Source: DATCVA01 sp036567205
Lineage (GTDB): Bacteria > Pseudomonadota > Gammaproteobacteria > Burkholderiales > Burkholderiaceae_B
Reading direction: 5' to 3'
Assembly: GCA_036567205.1 (NCBI GenBank)
Contig: DATCVA010000215.1
Coordinates: forward strand, 1-14,001
DNA length: 14,001 bases
The notes beneath the pieces are model-generated. The model made no database searches. It had not been told where the DNA came from and saw only the letters and a list, made by a program, of their open reading frames with translations. Each line of letters begins with the position of its first letter. The first letter of the stretch is position 1. Of the stretch, positions 1 to 6,305 are shown piece after piece. Position numbers and translations under genes: made by a program.

Positions 1-1
1 G

Positions 2-217
2 CCCGGTTACACCGGCATTCGGCCGCGCCTGGATGCGCCAGGGACGCCGCTGCACGGCGCACCGCCGGATTTCCGAATCGAAGGCCAGGAAGTGCATGGC
101 ATCAAGGGCCTGATCAATCTGTTCGGAATTGAGTCGCCCGGGCTAACATCGTGCCTGGCCATTGCCGCCTATGTCGGCAATGGTCAGACGCGTAACCGGA
201 TGGGCGCTGCAGCCTGA
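2..217 (+). CDS. C-terminal end of a FAD-dependent oxidoreductase (DAO family, L-2-hydroxyglutarate oxidase-like), 5' truncated by the window
   Basis: This is an open frame of 71 codons ending in TGA at 215-217; the start lies outside the window. The visible residues include GIRPRLDAPG, then DFRIEGQEVHGI, then GLINLFGIESPGLTSCLAIA. That last block is typical of the C-terminal FAD-domain end of the DAO/glycine-oxidase-like superfamily, and in particular of L-2-hydroxyglutarate oxidase and its relatives, which oxidise a 2-hydroxy acid to the 2-keto acid with FAD. The family call rests on my recognition of this block. The exact substrate cannot be told from 71 residues. It is followed by a strong terminator at 245-280, so it is the last gene of its unit and is not co-transcribed with anything else in the window. 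Confidence 0.72.
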   Translation, partial: PGYTGIRPRLDAPGTPLHGAPPDFRIEGQEVHGIKGLINLFGIESPGLTSCLAIAAYVGNGQTRNRMGAAA

Positions 218-244
218 TTACTTGCTGCTTCTGATTATGCAAGC

Positions 245-280
245 AGCTTCCGTAGCACTACGGGAGCTACCTTCGTTTTT
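245..280 (+). terminator. Rho-independent terminator after the FAD oxidoreductase gene
   Basis: Positions 245-268 form a 10-bp stem (AGCTTCCGTA paired with TACGGGAGCT, one T-G wobble) closed by a 4-base loop, GCAC. A T-rich tract, CTTCGTTTTT, follows at 271-280. It starts 28 bases after the stop at 217. There is no matching A-tract on the left side, so it should work for plus-strand transcripts only and not for the minus-strand nitroreductase gene that ends at 296. Confidence 0.85.
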
Positions 281-295
281 ACCCGCCACTGCGCT

Positions 296-973
296 TTACG
301 AGTGAACCTTCACAAACGAATCCAGATCAACCCGAGGCGGCCTGAATTGATTCGCCAGACAATTGGTATCTTCGTACCCCATCGACATTCCGCAAACCAC
401 GATCTGGCTGTCGCCAATGCCAAGCTTGCTTTTTACAATATCGGGATAGTTAACCAACGCTGCCTGAGGGCAGGTATGTAAGCCATGACCTCTGGCCGCC
501 ACCATGATGTTTTGCAGAAACATACCGTAATCAAGCCAGCTGCCTTTTTCAAGATCGTTATCAATCGTAAAGAACAACACTACCGGCGCGCCGAAAAAAG
601 CATAATTCTTAACGTGCTGATTGGCAGATGCCTGTCTGTCGCCTTTTTGAATACCCAAGGTTTCATATAAGCCCCAACCGGTTTGGCGGCGCCGCTCGAT
701 ATACGGACTGCGCCACTCGACTGGGTAATACTCGTACTCGCGAGTTTCCGGACGTTTTTGATTATGTGCATCAACCAGGGCTTTAGAAAGCTCATCGCGC
801 TTGCTGCCCACTACCACATGAACTTGCCACGGTTGAATATTGCTGCCACTGGGCGCGTAGGAAGCCGCCATCAATATTTCACTAATCAGCGCCATATCGA
901 CTGGCCTGGGCAAGAACCCCCTTACGCTTCTGCGCGACCTAATTGCATCCGCCACTATTTCAGCATTACTCAT
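296..973 (-). CDS. Nitroreductase family FMN-dependent oxidoreductase
   Basis: A 225-residue protein of usual length for an NfsB/PnbA-like nitroreductase, an FMN- and NAD(P)H-dependent cytosolic enzyme that reduces nitroaromatics, quinones or related electrophiles. Visible family features are the N-terminal FMN-phosphate motif R14-R15-S16-V17-R18 with F20, the segment YAPSGSNIQPW at about residues 39-49, the central WLDYGMFLQNIMVAA segment, HGLHTCPQ at about 163-170, and the C-terminal MSMGYED, typical of the lid/FMN region. The start codon at 971-973 is backed by an excellent Shine-Dalgarno sequence: on the minus strand GAGGAGG lies 5-6 bases upstream. The gene stands alone, with the plus-strand terminator on one side and the palindromic element on the other. 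The physiological substrate is unknown. Nothing in the sequence ties it to the catabolic genes further right, although it could act on related ring compounds. Confidence 0.93.
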   Translation of the reverse strand: MSNAEIVADAIRSRRSVRGFLPRPVDMALISEILMAASYAPSGSNIQPWQVHVVVGSKRDELSKALVDAHNQKRPETREYEYYPVEWRSPYIERRRQTGWGLYETLGIQKGDRQASANQHVKNYAFFGAPVVLFFTIDNDLEKGSWLDYGMFLQNIMVAARGHGLHTCPQAALVNYPDIVKSKLGIGDSQIVVCGMSMGYEDTNCLANQFRPPRVDLDSFVKVHS

Positions 974-1047
974 TATTCCTCCTCGTTAGAAAGCACGTTT
1001 TTATTTTGCCCTATTCATCGATAATTAACACCCGACAACTCAGCGGC

Positions 1048-1211
1048 TAGAGTCCTGTTTGGTTAGTTCGTGAACTTATATTCGGATGCATGGGCTTGTC
1101 AGGCAAGGCGCAGACCACAGCGATAGCCGTAGCTATCGCGAGGATTTGCAACGCAGCATGGCGAGTCCAGGTGCCGAAGATAAGTAGTCGAATTAGCCAA
1201 ACAGGACTCTA
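1048..1211. repeat. 164-bp near-perfect palindrome, MITE-like element
   Basis: The ends 1048-1070 and 1189-1211 are 23-bp inverted copies with only two mismatches, and both mismatches would be G-U pairs in RNA. The exact centre (1129.5) carries a second perfect hairpin, GCGATAGC / CGTA / GCTATCGC, at 1120-1139. Parts of the arms in between also pair, for example ACTTAT and TTCGG on the left with ATAAGT and CCGAA on the right. The outermost two bases on each side are TA, as expected for insertion at a TA dinucleotide duplicated by an IS630/Tc-mariner-type transposase. There is no reading frame of useful size inside and no T-run, so a terminator role is unlikely. It sits between divergent genes (nitroreductase and HD-GYP). 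Mobile origin is inference; the palindrome itself is directly visible. Confidence 0.8.
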
Positions 1212-1260
1212 ATATCAATCATATTATGAGGAATGAATACGAACGCTGACGGAGGAATTA

Positions 1261-1296
1261 ATGCTGATCAGAGACCCAGGAGATCCGACTCTGTGA
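1261..1296 (+). other. Possible 11-residue micro-ORF with a strong ribosome binding site (or remnant of a lost gene)
   Basis: GGAGG at 1251-1255 lies 5 bases before ATG at 1261, and the frame reads MLIRDPGDPTL before TGA at 1294-1296. The binding site is better than that of several real genes in the window. It could be a leader peptide, the preserved 5' end of a deleted gene, or chance. No attenuator structure or regulatory codon run was found, so the confidence is low. Confidence 0.25.
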
Positions 1297-1431
1297 AGGC
1301 TTTCGCATGCACTAGAAAAGGCGATTATTTCTAAAAGCAAAGACGGATGACCAGTAATGGTTTAGCATTCAGTAAATTTCCGCTCTTCGCCAACCATGCG
1401 ATCAAGCCGATTATTGCGACATGACCCCATT

Positions 1432-1435
1432 GGAG
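1432..1435 (+). promoter_or_regulatory. Ribosome binding site that decides the HD-GYP gene start
   Basis: GGAG lies 9 bases before ATG at 1445. The in-frame ATG at 1421, eight codons earlier, has no purine-rich sequence before it. The downstream start is therefore preferred. Confidence 0.6.
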
Positions 1436-1444
1436 CGTTCTACC

Positions 1445-4342
1445 ATGACTCCCTCCACGCGCAGCATTCCTGTGCAAGTCTTCATCGCACTAGCAATTAT
1501 CTTCAGCACCTTGCTATTAGGCGGTGTGCTTGCCTGGAAAAATTATCACAGCGTGCAGCAGATTATGCTTTCCGCTGCGGGCGACTCAGCCCAGGAGTTT
1601 GGCAGAACCATTAACGAACGTGCCCGGCGCCTTATCAACCCGGTGCAAAGTACGATACGCCTGCTATCCCATGATCCAATCGCCCAGGCCGGCAATCTGC
1701 AGCAGCGGCTGGAGCGCCTGCCGGCTCTGATAGAAAGCCTGAATGCCAACGAAATGCTTAGCGCCATCTATGTTGGCTATCCGAACGGCGAATTTATACT
1801 GGTTCGCCCGCTAGATGCGGAACTTAAGCAGCGTTTCGCCGCGCCCGCCGCCAGCGCGTTCCTGGTGCAAAGCATGAGCCTTGGAACAGCGAACGAGATG
1901 ATCGGCGAATGGCATTTTTACAGCCGCGAAATTGCCTTGCTACAAACCGAAGTCAAATCCGATTATCGCTTCGACCCCCGCGACCGAACCTGGTATACCG
2001 AGACAATTGATCAATCAAGCACTACCATGACCCCGCCGTATGTGTTCTTCACGACTCGCGAAGCGGGAATGACACTGGCGCAACGCAGTATTAGTGGGAC
2101 TGCGATTATTGGAATGGACGTCTCGATTGGCGATCTCAATAATGCAGTTCGCGACTTACGCATGACTCCGGGCACCAAAATTGTAATTCTGGACGACGGC
2201 GGCAATGTCATCGTGCACCCGAACTCACAACGGCTGCTACGCGCCCAGGACGACGCCGACCTGCGCCTGCCGCATGTCTCTGAGTTAGGTGAGGCAAGCC
2301 TGACCCAACTATTCGAGACCCCGCCTCAAGACAATGCCCCACGCCTTTACCGAGTAAACGGCGAGAAATGGTATGGCATGCTCGCGCCTCTCTCGAACTT
2401 CACCGAGCACGACACTCAGCTTCTGATCTCCGTTCCCGCTTCGGAAATGCTGACAGACGCGCGTCATGCGCTGGTTGAAGAAGGAATCTGGCTGGCGGCG
2501 CTGACCGCCCTGCTTCTGCTGATAGGCTGGATACTAAGTCAACGTATCAGCCGGCCGCTGCGTGTTTTAACTGAACAGGTAAGCACTCTGTCGGACTTTG
2601 ATTTTAGCCGCAACATTGGAGTGCAATCCAGGATTTCTGAAATACGCAAGCTTAGCCAAGTGCTCGGCAGCATGTCAAAAACCATCAACAACTTCCAGGC
2701 CATTACCTTCACGCTAAGCCATGAAACACAACTGGACAGCATGCTCGGCAAGGTACTGGAAGGGCTGGTACAGGCCACCGGCGCCAGCAGTGGTGCTGTC
2801 TACCTGCATGACGACGATTCCGGCGTCCTGAAGCTTGCGACCAGTGACCAGAACGAAACTTATCCTGAAGAACTTCGCCTGGCAGTGCACAACCAAACAA
2901 ACCTGGCTGCCACGATTGCCCAGGCACTAGAAAGCCAGATGCACTACCTTCCCGTGGTGTTGAATAATCGCAATCAAGAGTTACTGGGTATTCTGGTACT
3001 GCAACTGGACCCGGAGCACGAGCCAACAGGCAGCCAGCGTCAACCATTCCGGCATTTCGTGGAAGAGCTGTCAGGCGCGGCCGCGGTGGCAATCGAAACG
3101 CGGCAACTCATCGAAGCGCAGCAACGTCTGCTGGATGCCATCATCAAACTACTGGCTAATGCTATCGATGCCAAGAGTCCCTATACCGGCGCGCATTGCG
3201 AACGTGTTCCGGACCTGGCCGAGTTACTGCTGGATCAGGTGATCCATGCAGACAGCGGACCTTATGCGGACTTCGACATGACCGATGCGCAGCGCTACGA
3301 ATTTCGCATTGCAGCCTGGCTGCATGATTGCGGCAAAGTCACCAGCCCGGAATCCGTCATGGACAAGGCAACCAAACTAGAAACCCAGTACAACCGCATC
3401 CATGAAATACGCACTCGCTTCGAAGTACTTTGGCGCGATGCCGAGATAGCGTTTTGGCAAGGGTTGGCCCAAGGAGGCGATGAAAACGCACTGAAACTTG
3501 CACTGTCGCGCACCCATGCCGACCTGCAAGAAGAATTCACGATCATAGCCAATGCCAATATCGGCGGCGAATTCATGGACGACGATGACATCGGCCGCAT
3601 CAAGCAGATCGGGGCGCGACGCTGGTGGAGGCATTTCGACAACCGCCTTGGCCTGGCTCACCACGAAGCCGGACGACTGCCTGCTTCCACGGCAACTCCG
3701 TTGCCGACAGAAGAACGCCTGCTATCAGACCGCCCCGAGCACCTGGTTCACTGGAAGGAACGCAAGCCTCCGGTAGACAAAAACGACCCTGACAACCTAT
3801 GGGGTTTTGACATGGACATACCGGCTTACGCCTACAACTACGGCGAGCTGTACAACCTGAGCGTCCGACGCGGCACCCTGACCCCTGAAGAACGATTCAA
3901 GATTAACGAGCATATTGTGCAGACCATCATCATGCTCCATAGCCTGCCGCTGCCCAGTCACCTGAAACGCGTTCCTTCCATCGCAGGCAACCATCATGAA
4001 AAAATGGATGGCAGCGGCTACCCCCGCCGCTTGAACAAAGACGACATGGGTATCGCTGAGCGAGTAATGACGATTGCCGATATCTTCGAAGCGCTAACCG
4101 CCGCAGACCGTCCCTACAAGACAGCCAAAACCCTTTCCGAATCCATAGGCATTCTTGCCAACATGGCCCGAGACCAGCACATCGACCCAGAACTATTCCG
4201 CTTGTTTTTGACCAGTGGTGTGTATTTGAAGTACAGCGAAAAATACCTTAGTCCCGAGCAGATAGACGAGGTGCATGTCGAGCGTTATCTGGATATGCTC
4301 GACGCACCGGCGCACGATGTCGGAAAGCCGGTAATGCATTAA
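1445..4342 (+). CDS. Membrane sensor with dCache, HAMP, GAF-like and HD-GYP domains (predicted c-di-GMP phosphodiesterase)
   Basis: The start at 1445 gives 965 residues; an in-frame ATG at 1421 would give 973, and the numbers here use the longer form. Order: membrane helix about 18-38; large periplasmic region about 45-345 that looks like a double-Cache sensor, with FDPRDRTWY at about 184-192; second helix about 354-374; HAMP-like linker from about 375; GAF-like segment about 430-560; HD-GYP core from about 565. Catalytic motifs are intact: H591 in GAHCERV, H635-D636 in WLHDCGK, H831, H858-H859-E860, then DGSGYP at 863-868, D887, and R897/Y899. Known family role: metal-dependent hydrolysis of cyclic di-GMP to pGpG or GMP, acting on motility or biofilm. 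About 165 residues (roughly 655-820) are inserted between the HD and GYP halves, more than in compact HD-GYP proteins. It converges with the lyase gene, with only 7 bases between the stop codons. The sensed ligand is unknown. Confidence 0.93.
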   Translation: MTPSTRSIPVQVFIALAIIFSTLLLGGVLAWKNYHSVQQIMLSAAGDSAQEFGRTINERARRLINPVQSTIRLLSHDPIAQAGNLQQRLERLPALIESLNANEMLSAIYVGYPNGEFILVRPLDAELKQRFAAPAASAFLVQSMSLGTANEMIGEWHFYSREIALLQTEVKSDYRFDPRDRTWYTETIDQSSTTMTPPYVFFTTREAGMTLAQRSISGTAIIGMDVSIGDLNNAVRDLRMTPGTKIVILDDGGNVIVHPNSQRLLRAQDDADLRLPHVSELGEASLTQLFETPPQDNAPRLYRVNGEKWYGMLAPLSNFTEHDTQLLISVPASEMLTDARHALVEEGIWLAALTALLLLIGWILSQRISRPLRVLTEQVSTLSDFDFSRNIGVQSRISEIRKLSQVLGSMSKTINNFQAITFTLSHETQLDSMLGKVLEGLVQATGASSGAVYLHDDDSGVLKLATSDQNETYPEELRLAVHNQTNLAATIAQALESQMHYLPVVLNNRNQELLGILVLQLDPEHEPTGSQRQPFRHFVEELSGAAAVAIETRQLIEAQQRLLDAIIKLLANAIDAKSPYTGAHCERVPDLAELLLDQVIHADSGPYADFDMTDAQRYEFRIAAWLHDCGKVTSPESVMDKATKLETQYNRIHEIRTRFEVLWRDAEIAFWQGLAQGGDENALKLALSRTHADLQEEFTIIANANIGGEFMDDDDIGRIKQIGARRWWRHFDNRLGLAHHEAGRLPASTATPLPTEERLLSDRPEHLVHWKERKPPVDKNDPDNLWGFDMDIPAYAYNYGELYNLSVRRGTLTPEERFKINEHIVQTIIMLHSLPLPSHLKRVPSIAGNHHEKMDGSGYPRRLNKDDMGIAERVMTIADIFEALTAADRPYKTAKTLSESIGILANMARDQHIDPELFRLFLTSGVYLKYSEKYLSPEQIDEVHVERYLDMLDAPAHDVGKPVMH

Positions 4343-4349
4343 CCGCAGG

Positions 4350-5258
4350 TCAGCTTTCGGCAGCCTCCGGGTTTAGCGTCGTGAGGCGCGTTTCAAGTTC
4401 ACGCATTTCGCTATACCCCATCAACTTCATGATGTCTTCAATACCCACCAGAAGATCGGGCCTGTCTACCGGCTGCCCCGTCTGAATCACTTCTTGCATG
4501 ATGGCCAACGCCTGAGTCATCGCATTGATCGCGGCGGCGGGAAGCATGCGTGGCAGGCTGATCCGCTTTACCCCGATCTCTTTCAAACGAGGAATGGGAA
4601 CCAATGGCGTTGTTGGACGGGCGCGAATACCAAACCCCATATTGATGGTAACCGGTATGCCTGCCGCATCTACAATGCGTTTAATGTCGTCTTCGCTGCG
4701 CACCGCATCTGGAAACAGCATGTCGGCACCTGCGGCCGCGTAGGCCTTGGCGCGCTTCACAGCTTCATCAACCCCACCGATGGCAATCGAATCAGTACGG
4801 GCAATAATGACAAAATCATCGCTGCGACGAGCAAGACATGCCGCTTCGATCTTCTTGACCATTTCAGCTGTGCTGACAATGTCCTTTCCCGGCATGTGCC
4901 CACAACGCTTCGGGCTAACCTGATCTTCAAGATTGACGCCAGCAACGCCAGCTTCCTCGAATTGCCGCACAGTGTGAAACACATTCACAGGATTGCCATA
5001 ACCGGTATCGGCATCGGCTGTTAAAGGAATGGACACCGAGCGCGCAAGATTGCGGCAATGATTGACGTTCTCGTTAAGCCCCATTACGCCGATGTCGGCG
5101 ATGCCGAGCAAAGAATTCGAAATCGCCGCACCGCTGGTACATGCTGTCTTGAAACCTGCTGCCTCAACAAGGCGAATACTATAGCCATCGTATACACCTG
5201 GCGATACGATAAATGCACCGCTATTCAACAGCGCGCGAAGTTTTTGTGCACCACTCAT
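4350..5258 (-). CDS. Isocitrate lyase/PEP mutase family C-C lyase (methylisocitrate- or dimethylmalate-lyase-like)
   Basis: A 302-residue protein of the ICL/PEPM superfamily, Mg-dependent TIM-barrel enzymes that cleave or rearrange 2-hydroxy or 2-keto di- and tricarboxylates. Visible: substrate loop TSGAA at 41-45, metal-site motif ADADTGYGN at 81-89 (D82, D84), E111 in NLEDQ, the catalytic-loop motif KRCGH at 117-121 with the Cys that acts as general acid in lyases, and R154 in ARTDS. KRCGH plus the roughly 300-residue length fits 2-methylisocitrate lyase (PrpB) or 2,3-dimethylmalate lyase better than phosphonopyruvate-forming PEP mutase or oxaloacetate decarboxylase. No 2-methylcitrate synthase (prpC) or other clear prp gene is nearby, so a propionate role is not supported. 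The start at 5258 has GGAG about 6 bases upstream. It lies 37 bases downstream of the GntR gene and is probably co-transcribed with it. Inference: it performs the last carbon-skeleton cleavage of the pathway encoded divergently. Confidence 0.88.
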   Translation of the reverse strand: MSGAQKLRALLNSGAFIVSPGVYDGYSIRLVEAAGFKTACTSGAAISNSLLGIADIGVMGLNENVNHCRNLARSVSIPLTADADTGYGNPVNVFHTVRQFEEAGVAGVNLEDQVSPKRCGHMPGKDIVSTAEMVKKIEAACLARRSDDFVIIARTDSIAIGGVDEAVKRAKAYAAAGADMLFPDAVRSEDDIKRIVDAAGIPVTINMGFGIRARPTTPLVPIPRLKEIGVKRISLPRMLPAAAINAMTQALAIMQEVIQTGQPVDRPDLLVGIEDIMKLMGYSEMRELETRLTTLNPEAAES

Positions 5259-5295
5259 TCACTACTCCAATCAGTTTATTGTTTTCAAGACAGAA

Positions 5296-6021
5296 TCACA
5301 AAATCGACATTCGAACCCCAATGCTTGGCACTTCTTCGAGGTTGTCCAAGTGTTCGGACAAGTGTTGCGCGGCACGTTCAATATGGGAGCGCATCAACGA
5401 CTCGGCCAGTAGCGCATCGCGCATTTTGATCGCACGCAAGATTTGCCAATGCTCGGAATAGGCATCATGTTTGCGTTCTAACACTGTGCCGGAATGACGC
5501 CGGTATATGCGCAGCAGATGATATAAGTCCCCGCAAAGCGCATTGATAATGCGCTGATTACCGCAGGCTCGCACAATGCGCTCATGAAAATCGAAAACAC
5601 GCATCAACGCGCCTTCGCCAGTGCTCGTCACACTACGTTGCTGGCGATCTTGCTCCAGTTCGTCAATCAACTGGTCAACTTCCTTTTCACTCATACGCTG
5701 AGCCGCCAGACCACATGCAACGCCTTCAAGGGCCATACGCATCTGGAAAAGTTCTAGCGCAGTCTGGGCGGAAAGCATCACGACACGCGACTTGACATAG
5801 GGCTCACACGTCACAAGCTGAATACCCTGCAACCGCCTGACTGCTTCTCGCACAGGGCCACGACTTACTCCGAACTCTTGCGCCAGGGCAACTTCGTTGA
5901 TGATGCTGCCCGGCGGCAAAGACCCGCTATATATCGCCTCGAGAATCTGCCCAAACACGCGTTCCGACAACGTTCCCTGCGGGTCTTCGATCAAATCGTT
6001 CTTAATAGCTTTATTACTCAT
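5296..6021 (-). CDS. GntR family transcriptional regulator, FadR subfamily (FCD domain)
   Basis: 241 residues. An N-terminal winged helix (about 17-78) has the recognition region ALAQEFGVSRGPVREAVRRL at 45-64. A C-terminal all-helical FCD ligand domain (about 88-225) carries the metal/ligand residues D144 and H146 (FDFHERIV), H191 (YSEHW) and H213 (MRSHI). FCD regulators usually bind small organic acids through a metal and release DNA when the ligand is present. It is divergent from the aconitase-like gene, and three matching palindromes lie in the shared intergenic region, two of them directly before this gene. Autorepression and control of both units are therefore likely (inference). No Shine-Dalgarno is visible before ATG 6019-6021, and the predicted promoter would start the RNA only a few bases upstream, so the mRNA may be nearly leaderless. 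No later ATG occurs before the DNA-binding domain is lost. Confidence 0.93.
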   Translation of the reverse strand: MSNKAIKNDLIEDPQGTLSERVFGQILEAIYSGSLPPGSIINEVALAQEFGVSRGPVREAVRRLQGIQLVTCEPYVKSRVVMLSAQTALELFQMRMALEGVACGLAAQRMSEKEVDQLIDELEQDRQQRSVTSTGEGALMRVFDFHERIVRACGNQRIINALCGDLYHLLRIYRRHSGTVLERKHDAYSEHWQILRAIKMRDALLAESLMRSHIERAAQHLSEHLDNLEEVPSIGVRMSIL

Positions 6022-6033
6022 AGTGTCAACAGA
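6022..6033. promoter_or_regulatory. Predicted GntR operator, copy 1
   Basis: AGTGTCAACAGA, an imperfect match to the AGTGT-NN-ACACT palindrome. It abuts the regulator's start codon and covers its predicted -10 region. Its centre is 31 bases from copy 2, about three helical turns, which would suit side-by-side binding of two dimers. Confidence 0.55.
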
Positions 6034-6060
6034 ATATCAGTCGAAACCCAAAAGTGTCAA
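6031..6060 (-). promoter_or_regulatory. Predicted sigma-70 promoter of the GntR-lyase unit
   Basis: On the minus strand TTGACA (6060-6055) is a perfect -35, followed after 18 bases by TATTCT (6036-6031) as a weaker -10. The -35 lies inside operator copy 2 and the -10 touches copy 1. Predicted transcription would begin near 6024, almost at the ATG at 6021. Confidence 0.5.
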
Positions 6061-6064
6061 CACT
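6053..6064. promoter_or_regulatory. Predicted GntR operator, copy 2 (best copy)
   Basis: AGTGTCAACACT has both half-sites, AGTGT and ACACT, perfectly inverted around a CA centre. The GT...AC core agrees with the general operator form of FadR/GntR regulators (known family property). It overlaps the -35 of the regulator's own promoter. Confidence 0.65.
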
Positions 6065-6233
6065 AAAACTGAAAAACAAAAACTTAAATTCCCGCGTAAA
6101 TTCTCTGAGACTAGTAAAAACCCCTACCATTCAAAACATTCCAATATAAATCATATAGATACAATAACAAAACGTTAAAAATCAAATCAACGAGATATCT
6201 GAATTAAAAATTCGCTAACGACACAAACCTTGA
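6065..6233. other. AT-rich spacer between the divergent promoters
   Basis: This stretch is strikingly richer in A and T than the coding sequence around it, with A-runs such as those near 6070-6085 and 6160-6185. It separates operator copies 2 and 3 by about 180 bases, enough for DNA looping or binding of a nucleoid protein. No reading frame with a credible start was recognised. Confidence 0.5.
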
Positions 6234-6245
6234 AGTGTTGACATT
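6234..6245. promoter_or_regulatory. Predicted GntR operator, copy 3
   Basis: AGTGTTGACATT is the same palindrome with one changed base in the right half-site and the opposite central pair (TG, so in the orientation opposite to copy 2). It contains the -35 hexamer of the six-gene catabolic operon, the expected place for a repressor site. Confidence 0.6.
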
Positions 6246-6267
6246 TAAAGACAGAAAAGCCAATAAT
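6238..6267 (+). promoter_or_regulatory. Predicted sigma-70 promoter of the catabolic operon
   Basis: A perfect TTGACA at 6238-6243 is followed after 18 bases by AATAAT at 6262-6267 (one base off TATAAT). Transcription would begin near 6274, leaving about 30 bases of leader before ATG 6306. The -35 lies inside operator copy 3. Confidence 0.6.
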
Positions 6268-6305
6268 AGGCTTTATTACAGACCTGACTTTTCAATACCG
6301 TACTC

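Larger units (their letters stand above)
1212..1444. other. Non-coding leader region upstream of the HD-GYP gene
   Basis: Together with the palindrome this fills the 471 bases between the nitroreductase and HD-GYP start codons. No convincing sigma-70 promoter could be picked: AT-rich stretches near 1320-1380 could hold one, but no good -35/-10 pair is visible. The only coding-like signal is the 11-codon frame at 1261-1296, listed separately. Nothing else was recognised here. Confidence 0.5.

Noticed and set aside
1048..1211. Rho-independent terminator for the flanking genes
   Set aside because: Both flanking genes are transcribed away from it, it has no T-run, and the structure is far larger than a terminator.
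2709..3092. Minus-strand open frame of 127 codons inside the HD-GYP gene
   Set aside because: It is wholly covered by a well-supported gene with conserved motifs. The reverse frame is rich in Arg, Pro and Gly, with no recognisable domain.
4305..4331. ACCGGC / GCCGGT inverted repeat at the end of the HD-GYP gene as a terminator for the converging lyase gene
   Set aside because: Only 6 bp pair across a 15-base loop, with no T-run on either strand, and it lies in coding sequence.
4494..5024. Plus-strand open frame of 176 codons opposite the lyase gene
   Set aside because: It is a shadow of the conserved ICL/PEPM gene. No motif is recognised and the composition is unlike a real protein.
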